A stretch of 64,000 nt of DNA from Mesorhizobium amorphae (lineage in GTDB: Bacteria; Pseudomonadota; Alphaproteobacteria; Rhizobiales; Rhizobiaceae): NCBI RefSeq assembly GCF_014843845.1, contig NZ_JHQS01000056.1, positions 62,001-126,000 on the forward strand, in the 5' to 3' direction. The translations under genes and the position numbers were made by a program. Shown in pieces: positions 15,112 through 23,583 of the stretch. The notes below the pieces were generated by a model, which ran no database searches, was not told the DNA's origin, and saw only the letters and a list, made by a program, of their open reading frames with translations. Numbering within the stretch: position 1 is the stretch's first letter; each line of letters opens with the position of its first letter.

Positions 15112-15927
15112 ATGACCAAAATCGATCGTGGCGTCGCGCTCGTCACTGGAGCGTCGACGGGCATCGGACGGGCAACGGCCAGAGCTCTGCAGCTTGCCGG
15201 CTTTCGCGTCTTTGGAACCAGCCGCCGCGCGGTCGCCGACAGGTCCGACGGCATTACCATGCTGACTTGCGATGTGACCGACGAGGCCTCCGTGGCAAGA
15301 CTGGTCGATGAGGTGCTGGCCAGGGCCGGGCGCATTGACCTGCTCGTCAACAATGCCGGCATCGGTTTGCTCGGAGGTGCCGAGGAATCCTCGACCGCCC
15401 AGGCTCACGCGCTGTTCGATGTGAACGTTTTCGGCGTCCTCCGGGTGACGAACGCGGTGTTGCCGATCATGCGACGTCAAGGAAAGGGCAGGATCGTCAA
15501 TATGAGTTCGATTCTGGGTCTGATCCCGTCTCCCTTTAACGCGCTGTATGCCTCGACGAAGCATGCCATCGAAGGCTACTCCGAGTCGCTCGACCACGAA
15601 CTGCGCACTTTCGGAATTCGGGTGGTGCTGGTCGAGCCCGGCGTTACCCGCACGGCGTTCGAAGAGAATGTCACGAAACCTGATCGGCTGCTTCCCGTCT
15701 ATGATTCGGTGCGCCCTCGTATGGAAGCGTTGATGCGGAAGTGGATAGAAGCCGGCGATGCCCCCGACATTGTCGCAAGTACGGTGGTGAAAGCCGCGAC
15801 GGATGCAACACCGCGCAGGCGGTACACCGCTGGAAAACAGGCGGGCCAGGTTCGGTTCCTGCGCCGTTTCCTCCCCGAATCCATGGTCGACAAGAGCCTG
15901 CGGAAGTTCAACGAACTGCCGGTTTGA
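15112..15927 (+). CDS. Short-chain dehydrogenase/reductase
   Basis: The 271-residue Rossmann-fold oxidoreductase has the cofactor motif TGASTGIG at 12-19, NNAG at 80-83, catalytic Ser133 in NMSSILG, and Tyr146 with Lys150 in YASTK. Arg39/Arg40 in GTSRRA after the second strand suggest preference for NADP(H). The start chosen is the ATG after AAGGAAAACGAA. An in-frame ATG at 15076 would place the regulatory region inside the gene. It sits divergent from the TetR repressor, an arrangement typical for an inducible detoxification or ketone reductase gene. The substrate is unknown. Confidence 0.9.
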   Translation: MTKIDRGVALVTGASTGIGRATARALQLAGFRVFGTSRRAVADRSDGITMLTCDVTDEASVARLVDEVLARAGRIDLLVNNAGIGLLGGAEESSTAQAHALFDVNVFGVLRVTNAVLPIMRRQGKGRIVNMSSILGLIPSPFNALYASTKHAIEGYSESLDHELRTFGIRVVLVEPGVTRTAFEENVTKPDRLLPVYDSVRPRMEALMRKWIEAGDAPDIVASTVVKAATDATPRRRYTAGKQAGQVRFLRRFLPESMVDKSLRKFNELPV

Positions 15928-16001
15928 AGCGGGCTAAATGGGCCGGAGTGATCCACCGATTGTCGATCGGTCTTTGGTCGCGAGCCTGCTCGGGTTAGCC
16001 C

Positions 16002-16709
16002 TTAGAGCAACGACAGTTGGCTGTCTGTGTCGCCCGCCGGAAACTTGATCTGCGTGGCCGGCTTCTCGACGATCACCAGCGCGTCGTCAGGCGCCGTGCG
16101 CTGCAGCTTTCTCGCTTCGGACCACGGCGCACTGAGCCACGTCTCCGTCTCCTCCGGCGAGGTCAGGATGACCGGCATCGCCTTCTCGTGGATCGGCGCG
16201 ATCAGCGCATTCGGCTTGGTGGTCAGGAAGCCGTAGAGCTCGTGCTCGCCGGGTCCCTCCTTGACCTTGCGCACGCCCTGCCAGTGCGTCCACAGGCCAG
16301 CGAAGAAGAACAGCGGGCGCTCTTCGCCGAGCGCGAACCAGTAGTTCTTCTGCACACCTGTCTCCGGATCTTTTTGACCGGGCGTGGGGCTCGGTTCGGC
16401 AAAGCTGGTCACCGGCACGACGCAGCGGTTCTCGACGCCGAGAAAGGGCTGCCAGTGGCCATATTGCGGGTTGCGGATGTTGGTCGTGCCGGAATCGGCA
16501 TTGCCGCGCATGCGCTCCGGCGGCGTCGGCATGCCCCAGCGCAGATTGGCAAGCTCGCGCGCTCCGTCGGCCGCGTTGCGCACCACCGGCGCGAACTGGT
16601 TGGGATAGATGTCGACCGAGGGCTCGAGGTTGCCGGCGATGTCGCGCAGTGCGCGGGTCCACTGGCGGATGGCTTCCTGGCTGGTGGTAATGTTGTAGAG
16701 GTTGCACAT
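16002..16709 (-). CDS. SRAP domain protein (YedK/HMCES-like abasic-site sensor)
   Basis: The 235-residue protein begins Met-Cys. In SRAP proteins Cys2 becomes the N-terminal residue and forms a thiazolidine crosslink with abasic sites in single-stranded DNA. Other family marks are LRWGMPTPP near residue 57, TNIRN near 75, RCVVPVTSFAEP near 93-104 and IHEKAMPVIL near 173-182, which holds the active-site His. The Asn and Glu positions fit the family, although FAEP replaces the common YEW. It would shield abasic sites during replication stress. It is a single gene; no LexA box was identified upstream. Confidence 0.88.
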   Translation of the reverse strand: MCNLYNITTSQEAIRQWTRALRDIAGNLEPSVDIYPNQFAPVVRNAADGARELANLRWGMPTPPERMRGNADSGTTNIRNPQYGHWQPFLGVENRCVVPVTSFAEPSPTPGQKDPETGVQKNYWFALGEERPLFFFAGLWTHWQGVRKVKEGPGEHELYGFLTTKPNALIAPIHEKAMPVILTSPEETETWLSAPWSEARKLQRTAPDDALVIVEKPATQIKFPAGDTDSQLSLL

Positions 16710-16943
16710 ATGAGCAGAATTGCGGAATTGGCCCGGCTCCGCAACGGGGGCGTGGGTCGGGCCGGCGCACTTTCAGAGATCCGCACGGGCGAGGTCGGTG
16801 GCCCGGCTGCCGGGGGGGATGTATGGGTTGGCCGCCGGGCCTGACCGGCTTCTGCGACCTCGCCGGCTGATATGAACATGCGCTGAAGCTAATGTAAGGG
16901 CAATATCGACCAACGGCCCTGGTAGCCTAGGACCAATGCACCA

Positions 16944-17654
16944 CTAGTCCTGTTTCGACGCGCCGGCATTGAACTTGCGCCGGGCGTTTTCCAGATGCTC
17001 GCGCATTGCTCGTCCCGCCGCTTCCGGGTCGTGACGCTCGATCGCCTCGAACACCGCCTGGTGGCCGGCGAAACTCCGGCGGTTCTCGACCTCTGTGTTG
17101 GCCATGTGGATGCGCTGGTTGATCAGCCATTCGACCAGCGCCTCATGCGCGGCGAGGAAGATCGGATTGCCGGGGACCTCGGTCAGCACGCGGTGAAAGG
17201 CGACGTCGGTGACGGCGAAGGCGCGGGCGCGGGGGATGGCACGCTCGTTCTCGGCAAGGGCCGCCGCAAGTGCCGCGATCTGCGCGGATGTCGCCACCTC
17301 GGCGGCATGGCGCGCGATGGAAACTTCGAGGAACAGGCGCAACTGCTCGAAATGGCCGATGCCGTCGGGCTGGTCCATCAACAGATGCGCCGTTCCGGTC
17401 AGCTGCTCCAGCATGCTGCGCGGCGTCGGCCGCGTCACCTTGGGTTTCTCGCCGCTGTTGATGCGCACCAGCCCCATCTTCTCCAGCGCGAACAGCGCCT
17501 CGCGCACCGAGGGGCGGCCGACATCGAACATCGTCATCAGTTCGCGCTCGGACGGCAGCGAGGCGCCGACCGGATAGACCTCGTCGCGGATCATCTCCTC
17601 AAGGCGCAGGCGAACCTCGTCCGACAATTTTTTTCGTACCGGCATATTGTGCAT
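16944..17654 (-). CDS. GntR-family regulator, FadR subgroup, NanR-like
   Basis: The 236-residue protein has the GntR winged helix at about residues 10-75, with LEEMIRDEVYPVGASLPSERELMTMFDVGRPSVREAL. An FCD ligand domain follows with the metal-type histidines in DVAFHRVL and FAGHQAVF. The start has AAGGTAG upstream. The overall form, including the KKLSDEVRLRLEEMI opening, is like NanR, the sialic-acid-sensing repressor. The gene is divergent from an importer operon that ends in a NanA-like lyase, which supports that role. The inducer is inferred. Confidence 0.85.
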   Translation of the reverse strand: MHNMPVRKKLSDEVRLRLEEMIRDEVYPVGASLPSERELMTMFDVGRPSVREALFALEKMGLVRINSGEKPKVTRPTPRSMLEQLTGTAHLLMDQPDGIGHFEQLRLFLEVSIARHAAEVATSAQIAALAAALAENERAIPRARAFAVTDVAFHRVLTEVPGNPIFLAAHEALVEWLINQRIHMANTEVENRRSFAGHQAVFEAIERHDPEAAGRAMREHLENARRKFNAGASKQD

Positions 17655-17670
17655 GGTCTACCTTTTAAGC

Positions 17671-17706
17671 TATTATACCAGTCACGCAAGTGAGGACTTG
17701 CGTGAC
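17671..17706. promoter_or_regulatory. Candidate GntR operator and inverted repeat
   Basis: GTCACGCAAGT (17681-17691) and ACTTGCGTGAC (17696-17706) form a perfect 11-bp inverted repeat with a 4-bp spacer. Next to it TATACC at 17674-17679 gives GGTATA on the minus strand, the hexamer bound by E. coli NanR. Both lie 17-52 bp upstream of the regulator gene and before the importer start at 17840. Either could be the operator. Confidence 0.5.
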
Positions 17707-17839
17707 CGAAGGGTTGGAGCGCCGCTGGCTGATGGCGCGGCGGCCGGCGCGACAGGCGAGGCCTGGCGCGGGAGCAGGCCCGGAGCAGGGGGCATGGCCC
17801 CCAATTTCGGCCGCCGGAAAACAACGGGAGGAGAATTCC

Positions 17840-19438
17840 ATGAGACGACTGTTGATGAGCCTTGTGCCGGCGCTGGCCATGATGTTTGCCGCCGGTGCCG
17901 CCAAGGCGGATGGCGGCACGTTCCGTTCGGCCATGCGCACCGGCTGCATCGAGATGGGCACGCTGCACACCACCTGCGGCCATAGGCTCGACGAGACGGT
18001 GCTGCAGGGCCTCGTCCACATCAAGTGGACCGGCGACGACGTGCAGCCGATGCTGGCCGAAAGCTGGAAGACGCCGGACGGCGGTAAGACCTACATCTTC
18101 AACCTGCGCCATGGCGTCAAATGGCATGACGGCACGGCCTTCACCGCCAAGGACGTGGTGTTCAGCCTCAACCTCTACGCCAACCCCAAGGTTGGCTCGC
18201 CCTGGTCGCAGAAGCTTGGCGCGGTGGCCGGATACAAGGCGTTTCAGGATGGCTCCGCCTCCTCGCTTGCAGGGGTGAAAGCACTTGACGACATGACCGT
18301 CCAGGTCGAACTCGACAGCGCCAAGCCGCTCTGGGTCCAGTTGCAGCTTATCGCCATCAGCATCTTTCCCGAACACATTCTGGGCAAGGTCGCGCCGCAG
18401 GACATCAAGGGCAACACCTTCTGGGTCAACCGCGTCGGCACCGGCCCGTTCATCTGGAAGAAATACGAGAGCGACCAGTATGTCGAGGTCGACCGCAATC
18501 CCGACTATTTCCTCGGCGCGCCCAAGCTCGACCGCATCATCTACCAGATCTACAAGGACGTGCCGCCGATCATCGCCGCACTGGAGACGAAGGAAGTCGA
18601 CGCCATGTCCTATGAGGGCGGCGGCGTGCCGATCTCCGAACTCGCCCGGCTGCAGAAGCTCGACTATCTGACGGTGCTGCCGAAATTCTCCGCCGGCCTG
18701 CCGACCTATCTGCAGTTCAACCTGGCCGACAAGCGCTTCGCCGATGTCAGGGTGCGCCAGGCGATGCTCTACGCCATCGACCGCAAGGCGATCATCGAGA
18801 CGGTCAAGCAGGGCGCCGGCGAATTGTCGAACACGCTGTTCCCGCAGGACTGGGCGCGCGCCAAGGACCTCGAGCCCTATGACTACAATCCCGACAGGGC
18901 CAAGCAACTGCTTGCCGAAGCGGGCTGGGACGGCAGCCAGCCGGTCGATTTCATCTACTATTATTCCGACCAGATGAATGTCGACACCGTCACCGCCATC
19001 CAGAGCTATCTGGCCGCCGTCGGCGTCAACGTCCAGCCGCGCCTGCTCGATCCGGCGGCCATCAACCAGGTCTATGCCGACGGCACTTTCCAGATGGGCT
19101 TCTTCGCCAACGGCATGGGGCTCGATCCCTCGCTCGGCTCGCCGCTGGTCGTCTGCGGCGCCAAGCCGCTGGGCTTCGGCTACTGCAACCCGAAGCTCGA
19201 CGAGCTGTTCAACAAGGGGCTGGAGTCGGCGGATCGTGAGGTGCGCGCCGAGGCGTACCAGGAAGCCTCGCGCATCCTCAACAAGGAATTGCCCAAGGCC
19301 TGGCTGTGGAACGAGGTGCGTCCGCTCGCCTTCAACAACCGCATCGTCGGCCTCGCCCAGCACTTCAAGGAACAGCCGCTCGTGATCTTCAACCACGCCG
19401 TCTACAACGAAGTCGAGAAGTGGGAAGTGGCCAAGTAG
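17840..19438 (+). CDS. Peptide/opine-class extracellular solute-binding protein
   Basis: The 532-residue protein starts with a Sec signal, MRRLLMSLVPALAMMFAAG, cleaved about AKA-DGG. It has the SBP_bac_5 pattern: DETVLQGLVHIKWTGDDVQPMLAESW, then VKWHDGTAFTAKDVVFSL near residues 92-109, and RFADVRVRQAMLYAIDRKAII near 295-315. GGGAGGAG precedes the ATG. Proteins of this fold bind peptides, opines, nickel or sugars, and one known sialic-acid importer (SatABCD) uses the same class. Its position in front of a NanA-like lyase makes sialic acid or a related acidic sugar the leading guess. Confidence 0.92.
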   Translation: MRRLLMSLVPALAMMFAAGAAKADGGTFRSAMRTGCIEMGTLHTTCGHRLDETVLQGLVHIKWTGDDVQPMLAESWKTPDGGKTYIFNLRHGVKWHDGTAFTAKDVVFSLNLYANPKVGSPWSQKLGAVAGYKAFQDGSASSLAGVKALDDMTVQVELDSAKPLWVQLQLIAISIFPEHILGKVAPQDIKGNTFWVNRVGTGPFIWKKYESDQYVEVDRNPDYFLGAPKLDRIIYQIYKDVPPIIAALETKEVDAMSYEGGGVPISELARLQKLDYLTVLPKFSAGLPTYLQFNLADKRFADVRVRQAMLYAIDRKAIIETVKQGAGELSNTLFPQDWARAKDLEPYDYNPDRAKQLLAEAGWDGSQPVDFIYYYSDQMNVDTVTAIQSYLAAVGVNVQPRLLDPAAINQVYADGTFQMGFFANGMGLDPSLGSPLVVCGAKPLGFGYCNPKLDELFNKGLESADREVRAEAYQEASRILNKELPKAWLWNEVRPLAFNNRIVGLAQHFKEQPLVIFNHAVYNEVEKWEVAK

Positions 19439-19460
19439 GCCGCCGAGCATGCTCGACTGC

Positions 19461-19490
19461 CATGGGGCTCCGGCCCAGCGGAGCCCCATG
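19461..19490 (+). terminator. Perfect 12-bp hairpin between binding-protein and permease genes
   Basis: CATGGGGCTCCG, a 6-nt loop and CGGAGCCCCATG pair perfectly, 22 bp after the binding-protein stop. Hairpins at this place usually cause partial termination or protect the 3' end of the upstream mRNA, so that binding protein outnumbers membrane subunits. Confidence 0.7.
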
Positions 19491-19532
19491 ATTCCCCGCT
19501 TTCAACACTCGCGCTTGGCATAGGAGAGGCCG

Positions 19533-20489
19533 GTGCTCAGCTATCTCTTGCGCAAGCTCCTGCTCGGCGTGCCGGTGCTGTTCGGGGTCACGATCATCGT
19601 CTTCGCCATCGCCCACGCCATGCCGGGCGATGCGGTGCTGGCGATGATCACCGCCGAGGCGCCGTCGAGCGAGGAGCTGATCGCCATGCGGCGCGGCGAG
19701 CTCGGCCTCGACCAGCCGCTCTACATCCAATACCTCAACTGGATCGGCCAGATCCTGCACGGCAATCTCGGCCGCTCCTTCGTCAATGGCCGCAGCGTCG
19801 CCGCGATCATCGGCGAACGGCTGCCGATGACGCTGGAGCTGATGGGCGTGGCGCTGCTGGCCGCCTTCGTCATCGGAACCACGCTGGGCGTCATCTCCGC
19901 GCTCAGGCAATACAGGCTGACGGACTATTCGCTGACGCTCGGCGGCTTCGTCGGCGTCTCGATCCCGGACTTCTTCATGGGCCTGCTCTTGGTCTATGTC
20001 TTTGCGCTGGAATTGCGCTGGCTGCCCTCATCGGGCATCTCGACCGCGGGCGACAGCTTTTCGCTGGCCGACAATCTCAGGCACCTGATCCTGCCGGCGG
20101 CAGCACTTGCTCTGTTCCGCGCCGCGATCTTCATGCGCTATGCGCGCGCCGGCATGCTCGAAGTGCTGAACCAGAGCTATATGCGCACCGCCAGGGCCAA
20201 GGGGCTCAAGCCCAGCACCATCGTGCTGCGCCACGGCCTGCGCAACGCGCTGATCCCGCTGGTCACCGTCTTTGGCCTGGCGTTGCCGACTTTGTTCGGC
20301 GGCTCGGTGGTCATCGAGACCATCTTCCAGTGGCCGGGCATCGGCCTGATGTTCATCGACGCGGTGGTCAACCGCGACAGTCCGGTGATCATGGGCTACG
20401 TGCTGATCACCGCCATCATTGTCATGCTGGCCAACCTTGCGACAGATCTCGCCTACAGCGTGCTCGACCCGAGGGTGAGCTATGACTGA
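19533..20489 (+). CDS. ABC permease, DppB type
   Basis: The 318-residue protein begins LSYLLRKLLLGVPVLFGVTIIVF with a GTG start preceded by GGAGAGG. It has the typical DppB features: GDAVLAMITAEAPSSEELIAMRRGELGLDQPL in the first periplasmic loop, six membrane helices, and the EAA-loop YMRTARAKGLKPSTIVLRHGLRNALIPLV near residues 212-240. It pairs with the DppC-type subunit, whose start overlaps its end by eight bases, indicating translational coupling. Confidence 0.93.
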   Translation: MLSYLLRKLLLGVPVLFGVTIIVFAIAHAMPGDAVLAMITAEAPSSEELIAMRRGELGLDQPLYIQYLNWIGQILHGNLGRSFVNGRSVAAIIGERLPMTLELMGVALLAAFVIGTTLGVISALRQYRLTDYSLTLGGFVGVSIPDFFMGLLLVYVFALELRWLPSSGISTAGDSFSLADNLRHLILPAAALALFRAAIFMRYARAGMLEVLNQSYMRTARAKGLKPSTIVLRHGLRNALIPLVTVFGLALPTLFGGSVVIETIFQWPGIGLMFIDAVVNRDSPVIMGYVLITAIIVMLANLATDLAYSVLDPRVSYD

Positions 20490-21387
20490 GGCCGCCCTCG
20501 ATACCGGCATTACCGCAGGCGCCTCGCGTGGCCTGTGGGGCGAGGCGGCGCGCCGCTTCCTGCACCACCGGCTGGCAACGGTCGGGCTGGTGGTGCTCAC
20601 CATCATCGTGCTCGCCTGCATTTTCGCGCCGCTGATCGCCCATTACGGGCCGAACGACATCGACCTCAGGGGTCGTAACCAGCCGCCGGGCGGCGTCCAT
20701 TGGCTTGGCACAGACGGCACCGGGCGCGACATCTTCGCCCGCATCCTTTATGGCGGCCGCATCTCGCTGTCGGTGGGCTTTATCGCCGTGGCGATCTCGG
20801 CTGCCATAGGCATCTTCGTCGGCGCCGTCGCCGGCTATTTCGGCGGCAAGGTCGACCTCTTCCTGATGGGCCTGATCGACATGGTGCTGACCTTTCCGCG
20901 CCTGGTCATCATCATCGCCTTCGTTGCCGTGGTCGGCCCCAGCATCCTCAACACCATGCTGGTCATCGGCCTGCTCAGCTGGCCCTCCATCGCCCGGCTG
21001 ACGCGCGGCGAGATTCTCTCGCTGCGCAACCAGGAATTCATCCTCGCCGCTCGCTCGCTCGGCACCTCGCCCTCGGTCATCATCCTCGAGCACATATTGC
21101 CCAATGTGCTGAGCCCGATCCTGGTGGCGATCACGCTCGACGTGGCGACCGTCATCCTGCTCGAAGCCTCGCTCTCCTTCCTCGGTCTCGGCGCGCAGGC
21201 ACCGGCCGCCAGCTGGGGCAACATGCTGCGCGACGCCCGCACTTTGTCGATCCTGGAGAGCCAGCCCTGGATGTGGATCCCGCCCGGCGCCATGATCGCC
21301 ATTGCCGTGCTCAGCATCAACTTCGTCGGCGACGGCCTGCGCGATGCGCTCGATCCGCAGCACATCATCGGCGGAGGCGGCAAATGA
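20482..21387 (+). CDS. ABC permease, DppC type
   Basis: The 301-residue inner-membrane protein has an N-terminal helix (about residues 30-52), then HWLGTDGTGRDIFARILYGGRISLSVG near 73-100, the hallmark of DppC/OppC. The EAA-loop reads FILAARSLGTSPSVIILEHILPNVLSPIL near 193-221. It ends in GDGLRDALDPQ as the family does. Its stop overlaps the ATG of the following ATPase gene by four bases. Confidence 0.93.
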   Translation: MTEAALDTGITAGASRGLWGEAARRFLHHRLATVGLVVLTIIVLACIFAPLIAHYGPNDIDLRGRNQPPGGVHWLGTDGTGRDIFARILYGGRISLSVGFIAVAISAAIGIFVGAVAGYFGGKVDLFLMGLIDMVLTFPRLVIIIAFVAVVGPSILNTMLVIGLLSWPSIARLTRGEILSLRNQEFILAARSLGTSPSVIILEHILPNVLSPILVAITLDVATVILLEASLSFLGLGAQAPAASWGNMLRDARTLSILESQPWMWIPPGAMIAIAVLSINFVGDGLRDALDPQHIIGGGGK

Positions 21388-23453
21388 TGCACGCCGATAC
21401 GCTTGCGCGTGACAAGGTGGAAGCGGCCGGGCAGCGGCCCTTGCTCGACGTGCAAGGGCTGAGCGTCGCCTTCGGCCCCGAGGGCCGCGCGGTCTATGCG
21501 GTCAACGACGTCTCCTTCCAGCTCGCCGAGGGCGAGTCGCTGGCCATCGTCGGCGAGAGCGGCTCCGGCAAGTCGGTCACCATGCAGACGCTGATGGGCC
21601 TGATCCGCAAGCCGCCAGGCCGGGTGACATCAGGCCGCGCACTGTTTCGCGGCCGCGACCTGCTCGCCATGCCGGACAGCGAGCTGCGCCAGATCTGCGG
21701 CCGCGACATCGCCATGATCTTCCAGGATCCGATGTCGTCGCTGAACCCGGTGCTGACCATCGGCCTGCAACTGACCGAAGCGCTACGCGAGCACCAGGGA
21801 CTCAGCGAAAGAGAAGCCGAGCGTCAGGCGCTCGACATGCTGGACCTCGTCGGCATCGCCAATGCGGCGCAGCGCATGCAGGCCTTCCCACACCAGTTCT
21901 CTGGCGGGCAATTGCAGCGCATCGGCATTGCCATGGCGCTGGTCTGCAAGCCCTCGATCCTGATCGCCGACGAGCCGACGACGGCGCTCGACGTCACCAT
22001 CCAGGCGCAGATCGTCGAACTCGTCGCCCGCCTGCAGAAAGAACTCGGCATGGCGATCATCTGGATCAGCCATGACCTCAGCCTCGTCGCCGGCTTCGTC
22101 GAGCGCGTGGCGGTGATGTATGCCGGCAGTCTCGTCGAGACCGCACCGGTGGAGCGGCTGTTTGCAGCGCCCACCCATCCCTACACGATCGGCCTGCTCA
22201 ACTCGATCCCGTCGCTGACGGCGGCAAACACCAGGCTGGTGCCGATCAAGGGCGCGCCGCCCAACGTTACGCTACCGCCGACCTTCTGCGCCTTCGCGCC
22301 GCGCTGCGACCATGCCGTCGCTCGCTGCCGCGAGGCAAAGCCCGTGCTGGAGCCGGTCGTATCGGGCCATGCCGCTGCCTGTTGGCGCTGGCGCGAGCTG
22401 CAAGGCTTGCCGCGCACGCCGGAAGCAGTCATGGCGACCGCAAGGGCATCCGGCGCCGCGCCAAATGAGCCGCTGCTCACCGTCTCTGGCCTGAAGGTGC
22501 ATTTCCCGATCCGCCGCGGCGTACTGAGGCGCCAGGTCGGCGCGGTGCGCGCCGTCGACGGCGTCAGCTTCGAGGTGCTGCGCGGCGAGACGCTGGCACT
22601 GGTCGGCGAAAGCGGCTGCGGCAAGTCGACGACCGGCCGCGCCGTGCTTGGCCTCGAACGGCCGAGCGAAGGTGAGATCCTGTTCGAGGGAAAGGACTAT
22701 GCCGAGGCGACGGCCGAGCGGCTGAAAGAGCGCCGGCGCGACATGCAGATGGTGTTCCAGAATCCCTTCGCTTCGCTCAATCCGCGCATGACCGTCGGCC
22801 GGATCATCGGTGAGGGCTTGCGCGCCCAGAAGATCGGAACGCGCACGTCGCGCGAGGCGCGCGTTAGCGACCTGCTGGCGTTGGTCGGTTTGCGCGAAGC
22901 GCTACGCGACCGCTACCCGTTCGAGCTCTCCGGCGGCCAGCGCCAGCGCGTCGGCATCGCCCGCGCGCTCGCCGGAAGCCCTAAATTCATCATCGCCGAC
23001 GAACCGATCTCGGCGCTCGACGTCTCCATCCAGGCGCAGATCGTCAATTTGCTCGACGATCTGAAGACGCGGCTTGGCCTGACCTATTTGTTCATCGGCC
23101 ACGATCTGTCGATGATCCGCTATCTCAGCGACCGCGTCGCGGTGATGTATCTCGGCCGCATCGTCGAGACTGGCTCGACTGCGGCGGTATTCGGCACGCC
23201 GCTGCACCCCTATACGCGGGCGCTCTTGTCGGCGATCCCGGTGCCCGATCCGAAGGCCGGCGGCACGCGCCGGCGCATCGTGCTCGGCGGCGGCGTGCCC
23301 GATCCGTCGAAGCCGCCATCCGGCTGCCATTTCCATCCGCGCTGCCCGAAGGCGACCGAGATCTGCGCCAAGGTGGCACCCGAGCCGCGCGACTTCGGCT
23401 CATCCGCCTCAGGGCAACACCTCGTCACCTGCCACCATGCCGGGGAGGTGTAA
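21384..23453 (+). CDS. Fused double ABC ATPase (DppD-DppF type)
   Basis: This 689-residue protein holds two complete peptide-class ATPases in one chain. The first has GESGSGKSVT, FSGGQLQRIGIAMAL and ILIADEPTTALD, followed by a Cys-containing FCAFAPRCDHAVARC tail. The second has GESGCGKSTT, LSGGQRQRVGIARAL and FIIADEPISALD, and a CHFHPRCPKATEIC tail. Those cysteine tails resemble the iron-sulfur-binding C-termini of DppD/DppF. In most operons the two subunits are separate genes; fused forms are known in rhizobia. The ATG lies in a 4-bp overlap with the preceding permease stop. Confidence 0.92.
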   Translation: MMHADTLARDKVEAAGQRPLLDVQGLSVAFGPEGRAVYAVNDVSFQLAEGESLAIVGESGSGKSVTMQTLMGLIRKPPGRVTSGRALFRGRDLLAMPDSELRQICGRDIAMIFQDPMSSLNPVLTIGLQLTEALREHQGLSEREAERQALDMLDLVGIANAAQRMQAFPHQFSGGQLQRIGIAMALVCKPSILIADEPTTALDVTIQAQIVELVARLQKELGMAIIWISHDLSLVAGFVERVAVMYAGSLVETAPVERLFAAPTHPYTIGLLNSIPSLTAANTRLVPIKGAPPNVTLPPTFCAFAPRCDHAVARCREAKPVLEPVVSGHAAACWRWRELQGLPRTPEAVMATARASGAAPNEPLLTVSGLKVHFPIRRGVLRRQVGAVRAVDGVSFEVLRGETLALVGESGCGKSTTGRAVLGLERPSEGEILFEGKDYAEATAERLKERRRDMQMVFQNPFASLNPRMTVGRIIGEGLRAQKIGTRTSREARVSDLLALVGLREALRDRYPFELSGGQRQRVGIARALAGSPKFIIADEPISALDVSIQAQIVNLLDDLKTRLGLTYLFIGHDLSMIRYLSDRVAVMYLGRIVETGSTAAVFGTPLHPYTRALLSAIPVPDPKAGGTRRRIVLGGGVPDPSKPPSGCHFHPRCPKATEICAKVAPEPRDFGSSASGQHLVTCHHAGEV

Positions 23454-23583
23454 GCGATGCCTTCAGAGCGAAGCTGGTTGCCGAAAAGGTCATGCCGAAA
23501 CAAGACGATAGAGCCGTAACCGGAATCAACAGATCAGGCTCCGATGTCCCTGAGAAAATCCTGAAAGCACCGAGGGTCCAACA

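Noticed and set aside
17591..19489. A 632-codon minus-strand frame opposite the peptide-class binding protein
   Set aside because: Antisense shadow; the plus-strand gene has a signal peptide, a ribosome binding site and family motifs.
23454..23583. Degenerate repeat-like sequence between the double ATPase and the lyase genes
   Set aside because: It resembles a decayed rhizobial intergenic repeat from memory, but no inverted pairing or second copy could be shown.
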